A stretch of 13,891 nucleotides of DNA. Source: Anaerolinea sp. (GTDB lineage: Bacteria > Chloroflexota > Anaerolineae > Anaerolineales > Anaerolineaceae). Positions 7,111 through 13,891 of this stretch are shown here, piece after piece. Location of the stretch: positions 1 to 13,891 of the forward strand of contig PNNU01000037.1 in the NCBI GenBank assembly GCA_013824385.1. Direction: 5' to 3'. Below the pieces are notes generated by a model. That model was not told the DNA's origin. It searched no databases and saw only the letters and a list, made by a program, of their open reading frames with translations. The first letter of the stretch is position 1. Each line of letters opens with the position of its first letter. The position numbers and the translations under genes are program-made.

Positions 7111-8469
7111 ATGACCCGCAGCAAGTTTTGGATAGTCAGCATATTCTTTCTACTCCTTGACGGCCTTCTGGTTGGCTCGTCTTTTTATTTTGCCACATTT
7201 TTTCGATCACTGGTTACTCATTTTTTTGGGCTGGCTCCAGTATCATGGGATACAGTTTTCAGCATGGCTCAGCTTGGAATTCTTTTTATTTTAGGCATCT
7301 TTTTCTTCCAGGGGTTATATCCTGGTTATGGTTTGACTGCAGTAAAAGAACTCGAACAAATGAGTAAAGCTTCAACACTATCATTCATCTTGCTCACAAC
7401 TCTTTCTTTTTTGAACAAGTCTTTCATCATATTCCCCCGCTCTATTATTGTCATGACCTGGCTTTTGTGTTTGATTTTATTGCCTGTGGCCCGTTTCCTT
7501 GAACGTAATTTACTGTCACGGACAAAACTATACGGCCTACCTGTCATCGTGTTTGGAGATGGTAGTTGGGCTAAGGATGTGATTAAGTCGCTCCAACGTG
7601 TCAAGCGTCTTGGATGGTATCCCGCTTCAAATAAACCCATCAGAGAAATAGAAACTTCCAAAATCAAATATACTTCTTCAGTTGCCATTTTGGCATTTGA
7701 GCAAGAAGTTCCTATTGCACAAAAAATCCGTGACTTGAGTCAAAAATTTCGTAAAGTGGTTTTAATTGAATCTACCAATAATTATGGCTCACTCTGGGTT
7801 GAAATCCGTGATTTGGATTCGTTCATGGGGCTGGAATATCAATATCACCTGTTATCAAAAACAAATAACCTAATAAAGAGAATTACAGATATTCTTGCCT
7901 CATTGCTCCTTTTATTCTTGCTTAGCCCTTTGATGTTGATAGTCGCCCTCTTAATAAAACTGGACTCCAAAGGGACCGTCCTTTATCGACAGGAAAGACT
8001 AGGGCGGGATTTTAAACCCATTATTATATACAAATTCCGTTCCATGGTTCTTGATGCAGATCAACGATTGCAGGCTTTATTAGATATCGACCCCGAAGCT
8101 AAGGCTATGTACAAATCTCATCACAAATTAGTTAAAGACCCGCGTGTAACTAAAATCGGTCGTTTTATAAGACGCTTCAGTATAGATGAATTCCCCCAGT
8201 TACTTAATGTACTTAAAGGCGAAATGAGCCTTTCCGGACCACGAGCCTATCTCCCTTCAGAGTTGGAGGAAATGGGATCATATGCAGCCACCATTTTAAG
8301 GGTAAACCCTGGTATGACCGGCTGGTGGCAAGTACTTGGCCGACACAGTACGTCCTTTCAAAAACGACTTCAGATGGACGAATACTATATCAGCAATTGG
8401 TCCATCTGGATGGATGTTTATATCTACCTAAAGACCTTTGGCGTGGTGATTTTCGGTAAGGGAGCTTAA
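7111..8469 (+). CDS. WbaP-type polyprenyl-phosphate sugar-1-phosphate transferase
   Basis: 452 residues, the full length of the WbaP/WcaJ group of bacterial sugar transferases. Order: four N-terminal membrane spans (about 7-130), a nucleotide-fold-like central domain (LPVIVFGDGSWAKD, 143-156), a re-entrant membrane helix with a Ser-Pro break (S272-P273), then the cytoplasmic catalytic domain. Landmarks there are YKFRSM (307-312), KDPRVTKIGRF (342-352), the catalytic Asp-Glu pair in SIDEFPQLLN (D359, E360), SLSGPR (373-378) and NPGMTGWWQV (399-408). The enzyme transfers a sugar-1-phosphate from a nucleotide sugar to undecaprenyl phosphate, starting assembly of a surface glycan. The usual GPRPYLP reads GPRAYLP, a mild variation. 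Start: ATG at 7111 is preferred because of GGTGGGGG (7101-7108) just before it; an in-frame GTG at 7102 would add three residues. The sugar is not predictable. Confidence 0.92.
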   Translation: MTRSKFWIVSIFFLLLDGLLVGSSFYFATFFRSLVTHFFGLAPVSWDTVFSMAQLGILFILGIFFFQGLYPGYGLTAVKELEQMSKASTLSFILLTTLSFLNKSFIIFPRSIIVMTWLLCLILLPVARFLERNLLSRTKLYGLPVIVFGDGSWAKDVIKSLQRVKRLGWYPASNKPIREIETSKIKYTSSVAILAFEQEVPIAQKIRDLSQKFRKVVLIESTNNYGSLWVEIRDLDSFMGLEYQYHLLSKTNNLIKRITDILASLLLLFLLSPLMLIVALLIKLDSKGTVLYRQERLGRDFKPIIIYKFRSMVLDADQRLQALLDIDPEAKAMYKSHHKLVKDPRVTKIGRFIRRFSIDEFPQLLNVLKGEMSLSGPRAYLPSELEEMGSYAATILRVNPGMTGWWQVLGRHSTSFQKRLQMDEYYISNWSIWMDVYIYLKTFGVVIFGKGA

Positions 8470-8536
8470 AATCCAATTCTTTGAACCCTCTAGGCTATTA
8501 TTTTTACTTTTATATTTTTTTTCGACCTAATTCAAT

Positions 8537-11086
8537 CTATTGATCATTAAGAGATTTTGATTCCCAATACTTAATTGCTCGAGAGTCTTTTAAGAGATAA
8601 ACTGTTTTTATGTTTGCTGTTTCATCTGAACCAATAATTATTTGTGCTCCCTGATGAAGTATTAATGTTGGATCCAGAAGTTGATCAGTTGATAATTGGG
8701 CATCTTGATAATTTCGGTTTCCGACGAAACTAAATGAGATCGATTCTTTTTCCAAATAAGGGTAATATAAATTTCCCATTTGATAATTAATCCCCAAATC
8801 CGTTGTTATTGAATTAGCTTCAAGTAATTCAGATGCGGAAGCTTGGTTATCTTGAAAAATTAGCTTGGGAAGTATGACTCCCGCAATCGGAATTAAAGAA
8901 GCAAGGATAAAAAGTCCTATCCAAGATGAAAGCATGGATGGTGAAAACCATCGATCAATCGTTCCCGTAGAAGCTATAGTGTTTATCTCAATAGGTTGCC
9001 TGATACCTAAGTGAACAAATAAAACTTCCAAGATTGTTAGAATCCCATAAATATAGTAAAACAAAACGATCCAATCTATAGGAACAAGATATCGTCCGCC
9101 AGAAGTTAAAGAAATGCATAAAGCAAGGTTATAGATCAGAAAAACCATTGCTGGAATGATACCCGCCCACCCTAATTTTTTCCAAGCAGTCGAGATGCCC
9201 ACCGCAAATAAAAAAAGATTAAAGATAATAAAAGCTATCTGTTGGATAGGCAAATTGCCATCCCATATTTGACCATCTCTCCAATAGTTTTGGTGACTCG
9301 TCGTCAGAATATCTTTATAAGGAAATGAATCTGGCAATATCATAAAGGAAGTAATGATATTATGTGCAAAATGTTGGGAAAAAAGAAATAGGTATTGAGG
9401 AATTTTTTCTCCCCCGGAGGGGTCTTGGATTTTTGATAAAATAATAGTGACAGGAACCATACTGGAAGATTCTATAGAACCAGGGATATTTATATCCTCT
9501 AGAAATTTTAACGAGCCGGAATTGTTAATGGAATCCGACGAGAATCCGTATGAATTAATCGAATAATATTTTTCTCTCATTGAAGTTGATGTATCCAATA
9601 TCGGATTGATCCGCATATCAACAACTGCTTTAATTTTTGAGTAGAAAAATGATTGACCCGTTTGATCAGTCCCAACAAAAGTCCATGGTAAAAATACGAT
9701 AAGAAATCCTAACGAAAAAAGTAATGCCTGCCTGCCCCGATGGTACCGATGTGAACCGCTAAAAAGAAATAAGAGGACTGCGATAGCAGGAAATAAAAGG
9801 ATTGGGTTCAATCGTATTAGTGACGCTACTCCGACCGCCCCACCTAACAATAAAGCAAACTTAATATTTTTTGTCCTCGTCCAAAGAAGTAATAAATAGA
9901 TAATAATAACAATTATTAGTAACGTTATCATTTCGGACATTAGAAGCTTTACATTTACTGAAGATATTTCCAAAGAAAGCAGGATTGCATTTCTTTGTTG
10001 GATCACAACAAGGATTGCTACTATTAAGCCAAAAAGTGTACTATGGAACTTCTTGCCCAATAAATATACAAAAACAGGGATAACTGCCAATAAAAGAACC
10101 TGGATCCATTGGATAAGAAAATAGTTATTTCCTGCAAGTAAATGATAAATCGCGACTAACACCATATATAAGGGCTTATCTGTTGATTGATGAAAAAAAA
10201 TCCCATCTCCAGATAGAATTGATATTGCACCCAAATCTATCACCCTGGCATCGCTATAAGGATAAGGTTGGAAATCAGGAGCAACATCTGATCGTAATGT
10301 GAAGAAATGATGATCCAATGGTGTTAATCCCCAAACAAGTACTGCAAAAACAAATATCGCAATCGGTATAAGAAGACCTATTGTCTTTTGGCCTTTAGAA
10401 TTATCAAACCAAGAAAACCGCTTTTCTAAAATCAATGAAAAAATCATGAAAAGGCAAACAAAGAACATTTGGTAATTACTAATGGGAATTCCAGGAACAT
10501 TCCACAAAGGTGTATTTAAAACAACACCAAATTTTGTAACAATAGAAAACACGAATAAAACACTCAAAATAATAAATAAAATAAGTGAGTCTTTAGGGAA
10601 GATTAGTTTTACTATAGACCTTAGCGAATTATTCAGGATTGACCGAAACCAATAGGTAATCCAAAACTGGATCGGAATCAACCCTAGTGCAATTCCGATT
10701 GGTTGAAGGCGAGTAAAGTATGCGGAGAATTTTCCAAATTGAACGGGAGAAAAAAACACACTGATCCATCCAACAAGAAAGATTACAGCGGATATCGTAC
10801 AAAAAAAAATTACAAAAGAAAGTTTTCTGTTTTCAATAAATTGGTTTATTTTTTCATGATGATTTAGGGAATATATCCCGATGGAAAGAAATAGGAAAGC
10901 CAGAATATAGGTGATACAGATTAACACAACTCTTTGTTTTGATAGCCCAAATATGAAAGAGTATTTTGTATCAGCTTCTATTGTGAAAAGTACGATGGAC
11001 GCGACACTAAATTCTAGAAATCCCAAGATGGCGAAAGTGATGTAATCGATTTTTCTAAAGAGATTTTTTTGAATCTTGATAGCCAT
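8537..11086 (-). CDS. Very large integral membrane protein, putative GT-C-fold glycosyltransferase
   Basis: 849 residues with many hydrophobic segments, including an N-terminal block of spans (about 15-250) before the presumed catalytic loop, and a hydrophilic C-terminal part (about 745-849). The loop around residues 266-308 holds SDVAPDFQPYPYSDARVIDL (D279) and STDKPLYM (D303), followed by a run of membrane spans. That pattern resembles the first external loop of GT39/GT83-like enzymes, which take sugars from polyprenyl-phosphate carriers. It is longer than typical ArnT-like proteins (about 550), mainly through the N-terminal block. Start: ATG at 11086 is preferred because GGAG lies 6 bases upstream; an in-frame TTG at 11098 is inside that site. 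It is convergent with the sugar-phosphate transferase and divergent from wzm. A glycan-modifying role is inferred from fold-like features and context; donor and acceptor are unknown. Composition is very AT-rich. Confidence 0.7.
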   Translation of the reverse strand: MAIKIQKNLFRKIDYITFAILGFLEFSVASIVLFTIEADTKYSFIFGLSKQRVVLICITYILAFLFLSIGIYSLNHHEKINQFIENRKLSFVIFFCTISAVIFLVGWISVFFSPVQFGKFSAYFTRLQPIGIALGLIPIQFWITYWFRSILNNSLRSIVKLIFPKDSLILFIILSVLFVFSIVTKFGVVLNTPLWNVPGIPISNYQMFFVCLFMIFSLILEKRFSWFDNSKGQKTIGLLIPIAIFVFAVLVWGLTPLDHHFFTLRSDVAPDFQPYPYSDARVIDLGAISILSGDGIFFHQSTDKPLYMVLVAIYHLLAGNNYFLIQWIQVLLLAVIPVFVYLLGKKFHSTLFGLIVAILVVIQQRNAILLSLEISSVNVKLLMSEMITLLIIVIIIYLLLLWTRTKNIKFALLLGGAVGVASLIRLNPILLFPAIAVLLFLFSGSHRYHRGRQALLFSLGFLIVFLPWTFVGTDQTGQSFFYSKIKAVVDMRINPILDTSTSMREKYYSINSYGFSSDSINNSGSLKFLEDINIPGSIESSSMVPVTIILSKIQDPSGGEKIPQYLFLFSQHFAHNIITSFMILPDSFPYKDILTTSHQNYWRDGQIWDGNLPIQQIAFIIFNLFLFAVGISTAWKKLGWAGIIPAMVFLIYNLALCISLTSGGRYLVPIDWIVLFYYIYGILTILEVLFVHLGIRQPIEINTIASTGTIDRWFSPSMLSSWIGLFILASLIPIAGVILPKLIFQDNQASASELLEANSITTDLGINYQMGNLYYPYLEKESISFSFVGNRNYQDAQLSTDQLLDPTLILHQGAQIIIGSDETANIKTVYLLKDSRAIKYWESKSLNDQ

Positions 11087-11125
11087 TTCGTACTCCAATA
11101 GAGGTTTTCGGTTTTGATTTATATA

Positions 11126-11134
11126 TGTATATCA
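11126..11134 (-). promoter_or_regulatory. Possible extended -10 promoter of the 849-residue membrane-protein gene
   Basis: On the minus strand TGATATACA (TGn plus TATACA) lies about 40 bases before the preferred ATG at 11086. No good -35 was found, and the whole 11100-11200 stretch is AT-rich, so chance matches are likely. Confidence 0.25.
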
Positions 11135-11270
11135 CACTTCCTTTACTTCTTATTACCCATACTGTTCTTTTTCTATCCCCTTTTTAATATGAAAAAGAAA
11201 GAATGTCACACCAAATGAATGTTTTGTTGATTCCCCAGCTCTAGTAGACTTACCGGGATTCGCAGGCATA

Positions 11271-11294
11271 TCTCAATTTATGGTAAACTTGAGA
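11271..11294. repeat. Inverted repeat upstream of the wzm-like gene
   Basis: TCTCAATTTA (11271-11280) and TAAACTTGAGA (11284-11294) are inverted copies: ten pairs with a single unpaired C and a 3-base centre. It ends 21 bases before the permease ATG at 11316, where it could be a repressor-binding site or a leader hairpin. There is no T tract after it, so it is not a terminator. Function is not known. Confidence 0.5.
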
Positions 11295-11315
11295 CCATCT
11301 TAGTATGAAGTAATT

Positions 11316-12197
11316 ATGGAAACAGAAGATTTGAATTCCTCAAACGATATCCCAAATAACGAAGATTGGACCATGATCATCAGGCCGCAAAGGCGCTGGT
11401 ATGATTTTCAATTTGCTGATCTATGGAAATACCGCGACCTGATCCGTTTATTTGTATGGCGTGATTTTGTCGCCTATTACAAACAAACCATTCTGGGACC
11501 GCTTTGGTACATCATTCAACCTGTTATCTCCACAATTATCTTTACAATAGTCTTCGGTCAGATTGCCAAACTCTCCACAGATGGTATGCCGGCTTTTTTG
11601 TTTTACCTGGCAGGTCAAACGGTTTGGAGTTATTTTGCCACTTGTTTTACTTCAACTTCAAATACATTTGTCAGTAATGCAGGAATCTTCGGAAAGGTAT
11701 ACTTTCCGCGGATGAGTGTACCTGTTTCAATTGTGATCTCCAACCTGATCTCATTTGGTATTCGGTTTGGCATGTTTCTGCTCTTCTGGGCATATTTCTG
11801 GATTTCCGGAAGCGCTGTTCATCCCAACTTGTGGGCGTTGATACTTCCTCTGCTTGTGCTGCTGATGGGTACGATGGGTCTTGGCTTTGGCATCATTTTT
11901 TCATCCCTCACTACCAAATATCGCGACCTTCAACAACTAATCGGATTCGGTGTTCAGTTATTAATGTACGCCACCCCCGTAATCTATCCCATATCTACTG
12001 TTAGCGGCATCTGGCGGACTTTGATAATGGCTAACCCGATGACCCCCGTGGTAGAAGTCTTCAAGCTTGGATTTCTTGGCACCTCGGATCTTAATCCCAT
12101 CTGGTTGTTTTATACCGCAGGGTTCACCGTTGTAACACTATTTATTGGACTGGGTCTTTTCAACCGGGTTGAAGCCAGTTTCATGGATACTGTATAA
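11316..12197 (+). CDS. wzm: ABC-2-type polysaccharide exporter, membrane subunit (Wzm-like)
   Basis: 293 residues with about six membrane spans. The N-terminal segment WRDFVAYYKQTILGPLWYI (48-66) carries the signature of the RfbA/TagG/Wzm group (RD..YY/RYKQT.LG..W), and GKVYFPR (126-132) is a further conserved stretch. Two copies form the channel that moves an undecaprenyl-diphosphate-linked glycan across the cytoplasmic membrane, powered by the ATPase encoded immediately downstream. Its stop codon is separated by a single base from the next start (TAAGATG), indicating translational coupling. The ATG at 11316 has only a weak GAAG ribosome-binding site; Met20 is a possible alternative start, but the acidic N-terminal extension is common in this group. 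Could equally be called TagG/RfbA-like, since the exported polymer is unknown. Confidence 0.9.
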   Translation: METEDLNSSNDIPNNEDWTMIIRPQRRWYDFQFADLWKYRDLIRLFVWRDFVAYYKQTILGPLWYIIQPVISTIIFTIVFGQIAKLSTDGMPAFLFYLAGQTVWSYFATCFTSTSNTFVSNAGIFGKVYFPRMSVPVSIVISNLISFGIRFGMFLLFWAYFWISGSAVHPNLWALILPLLVLLMGTMGLGFGIIFSSLTTKYRDLQQLIGFGVQLLMYATPVIYPISTVSGIWRTLIMANPMTPVVEVFKLGFLGTSDLNPIWLFYTAGFTVVTLFIGLGLFNRVEASFMDTV

Positions 12198-12198
12198 G

Positions 12199-13491
12199 AT
12201 GTCAAACACAGTCATCTCTATTGAAAATGTTTCAAAACAATACCGCCTGGGTGTAATTGGTACAGGGACTTTTCGCAATGACCTCAAGCTGTGGTGGGCA
12301 AAAACCAGGAACAAACCCAACCCTCTGGCCTTGGTGGATGAAACCGACCACGGCAACCGTGACAACGACATTCTTTGGGCGCTTAGGGATGTTTCATTTA
12401 AAGTGGAACAAGGTGAAGCGCTTGGCATCATCGGACGCAACGGCGCTGGCAAGAGCACGCTGCTAAAAATTCTTTCGAGGGTCACTACCCCAACGTCTGG
12501 CGAGTTGAAAGTAAAAGGCCGCATTGCCAGCCTGCTTGAAGTAGGTACAGGCTTTCATCCTGAACTGACTGGCCGTGAAAACATTTTTCTAAATGGTGCC
12601 ATTATGGGCATGTCGCGTACTGAAGTGGTAAGGAAATTTGATGAAATTGTTGATTTCTCAGGTGTCGAAATATTTATTGATACCCCGGTGAAACGCTACT
12701 CTTCAGGCATGTATGTGCGCCTGGCATTTGCAGTTGCAGCGCATTTAGAGCCGGAAATACTTATTGTTGATGAAGTTTTAGCTGTTGGAGATCAACGTTT
12801 TCAAAAGAAGTGTTTGGGGAGAATGCAAGATGTAGCCAATAGTGGAAAAACAGTCATTTTTGTAAGTCATGCAATGGACTCAGTGCGAAAACTTTGCACC
12901 AGTTGTGTTTTACTTGAAAAAGGCGAAGTTATTGAATCAGGAGAAACAAATTCTATACTAACAAGGTATTTAGAAAGTGTAGATGATAATTCGACTTCTT
13001 CAATTTGGATACGTAATTCCAGCAGTGCATGGAATAATAAAAGTGAATTTATACCCAACGAGTTAATTCTAGAAACTGATGATGGAAAACAAATTTCTTC
13101 GATTGTAAGTTCATCAAAAAAAATGTGGGTAAAAATCGTCGGAGAGATTAATAAACTTCAACCGAATCTTGTTATTGGGTTTAGTCTTTATGATTCCAAT
13201 GGAACCTTACTTTTTGAGAGTTCCATTAATGACATGAACGAAAATAAGTGGCCAGAATTAAAAAAAGGTACCAATTCAATACGAGCCCTAGTTCCAATCG
13301 ATCTTCTAAATTCCGGAAAATATAAAATCCAACTAATCTGTGCATTACATCAAATGCATTGGATTATTGCGCCTGGCACAGGACCATCTGTTTCATTCGA
13401 AGTGATTTCTGACCATTCAGAATCGCCTTATTCAGGTTTTCAAAAACGAGGATTATTTGTTCCCACTTTGGATTGGGAGATTGTAGAATGA
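12199..13491 (+). CDS. wzt: ABC polysaccharide exporter ATPase with C-terminal glycan-binding-type domain (Wzt-like)
   Basis: 430 residues from the ATG at 12199, which directly follows the wzm stop; the frame is open further upstream but inside wzm. The ATPase domain (about 1-255) shows Walker A GRNGAGKST (79-87), the signature YSSGM (167-171), Walker B ILIVDEVL (187-194) and the switch His224. About residues 265-430 form a separate, strand-rich domain in the position of the Wzt carbohydrate-binding domain, which in E. coli O9a-type systems recognises the finished chain end before export; total length is similar to that protein. The N-terminal ABC part includes an insertion between strands (about 19-57) usual for this group. 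Base composition falls from about half G+C to near 30% within the gene, around 12850. The following GT2 gene overlaps its stop (ATGA). Confidence 0.92.
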   Translation: MSNTVISIENVSKQYRLGVIGTGTFRNDLKLWWAKTRNKPNPLALVDETDHGNRDNDILWALRDVSFKVEQGEALGIIGRNGAGKSTLLKILSRVTTPTSGELKVKGRIASLLEVGTGFHPELTGRENIFLNGAIMGMSRTEVVRKFDEIVDFSGVEIFIDTPVKRYSSGMYVRLAFAVAAHLEPEILIVDEVLAVGDQRFQKKCLGRMQDVANSGKTVIFVSHAMDSVRKLCTSCVLLEKGEVIESGETNSILTRYLESVDDNSTSSIWIRNSSSAWNNKSEFIPNELILETDDGKQISSIVSSSKKMWVKIVGEINKLQPNLVIGFSLYDSNGTLLFESSINDMNENKWPELKKGTNSIRALVPIDLLNSGKYKIQLICALHQMHWIIAPGTGPSVSFEVISDHSESPYSGFQKRGLFVPTLDWEIVE

Positions 13492-13891
13492 TCTTCAACG
13501 ATAAAGTAACCTGCTGTCAAAAAAAATTGTTTATCTACATTCCCACTTATAATAGACCTAAATCACTTGAAAAACAAATCGCATCTTTATCATCACAAGT
13601 AACGCGGCACAAGGATTGTGTCCGAATATTAGTTAATGATAATGCCTCACCAACTAATTTATTTTTTGAACTCGAAGAAAAATACTCTTCAGAAAATATA
13701 GTGTTCCATAAAAATTCTGGCAATATTGGTGGAAATGCAAATATTGCACTAGCGTTTACTTATGCGAAAAACGATGAATTTTTATGGATATTAAGTGATG
13801 ATGATCTATTAACTGACAATGCTGTAGACTATATCTTGTCAAACCTAGAAGATACAGTTGAATTTATTAATATTAATCCAAATTTGCAAGA
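13488..13891 (+). CDS. Family 2 glycosyltransferase, N-terminal part (runs off the window)
   Basis: An open frame starts with an ATG at 13488 that overlaps the wzt stop (ATGA) and continues to the window end: 134 complete codons plus two bases of the next. The residues match a GT-A family 2 enzyme: LFIYIPTYNRPKSLEKQI (15-32) is the nucleotide-binding start, LVNDNASP (50-57) follows, then HKNSGNIGGNANIAL (77-91), and FLWILSDDDLLTDNA (102-116) contains the metal-binding Asp triplet of the DxD type. Such enzymes add sugars from nucleotide donors to the growing lipid-linked chain in the cytoplasm. Tight coupling to wzt places it in the same operon. No upstream ribosome-binding site is obvious beyond GAGATTG. 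Donor sugar and length are unknown. Codon use is AT-rich, like the C-terminal half of wzt. Confidence 0.88.
   Translation, partial: MIFNDKVTCCQKKLFIYIPTYNRPKSLEKQIASLSSQVTRHKDCVRILVNDNASPTNLFFELEEKYSSENIVFHKNSGNIGGNANIALAFTYAKNDEFLWILSDDDLLTDNAVDYILSNLEDTVEFININPNLQ

Noticed and set aside
8470..8536. T-rich convergent gap between the sugar-phosphate transferase and the 849-residue protein gene, checked for a terminator
   Set aside because: Long T runs are present (8498-8522) but no stem could be found, so no terminator is called.
11099..11315. Gap before wzm checked for a small gene or RNA
   Set aside because: No open frame with a start and ribosome-binding site and no extended structure beyond the inverted repeat at 11271-11294.
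12138..12524. 128-codon minus-strand open frame across the wzm/wzt junction
   Set aside because: Antisense to the Walker A region of wzt, where the plus-strand reading is certain.

Overview
The window looks like a chromosomal segment of an environmental bacterium. The gene set would fit an anaerobic Chloroflexota (Anaerolineae-like) genome: a GPH-family sugar carrier with a LacI regulator, an erythrin-VIT1 fusion, and large multi-membrane-span GT-C proteins beside a WbaP-type initiator. This taxonomic guess is inference only. No rRNA, tRNA, CRISPR array, insertion sequence or phage gene was seen.

Left part (1-4840, GC-rich; for example 36/60 G+C at 1981-2040 and 39/60 at 4561-4620). The end of an unidentified gene is closed by a terminator. 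A plus-strand carbohydrate cassette follows: a LacI-type repressor with a perfect 14-bp operator palindrome (TGTAAGCGCTTACA) just before its start, a YdjC/ChbG-type carbohydrate deacetylase, and a GPH (MelB-like) sugar transporter. The simplest reading is regulated uptake of an acetylated amino-sugar oligosaccharide and removal of its acetyl group. After another terminator comes a single-gene unit encoding a rubrerythrin/ferritin-like domain fused to a VIT1/CCC1 iron transporter, similar in layout to the iron exporter MbfA.

Right part (4843-13891, mostly AT-rich; 20/60 at 6241-6300, 17/60 at 8761-8820, 18/60 at 13681-13740). This is a cell-surface polysaccharide locus. In order it holds a GT-C-like membrane protein (minus), a WbaP-type polyprenyl-phosphate sugar-1-phosphate transferase (plus), a second, larger GT-C-like membrane protein (minus), the ABC-2 permease Wzm (plus), its ATPase Wzt with a C-terminal glycan-binding-type extension (plus), and the start of a GT2 glycosyltransferase that runs off the window (plus). 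A plausible division of labour: the transferase loads the first sugar on the lipid carrier, the GT2 enzyme and others outside the window extend the chain inside the cell, Wzm/Wzt export it, and the GT-C proteins add sugars from polyprenyl-phosphate donors on the outer face. The strand order (-,+,-,+,+,+) and the composition change inside wzt suggest a locus assembled by exchange of parts.

No clearly new defence or mobile system is visible. The most unusual points are the loss of both MelB-type cation-site aspartates in the GPH carrier, the sharp composition break inside wzt, and the two divergent GT-C proteins whose substrates cannot be assigned.
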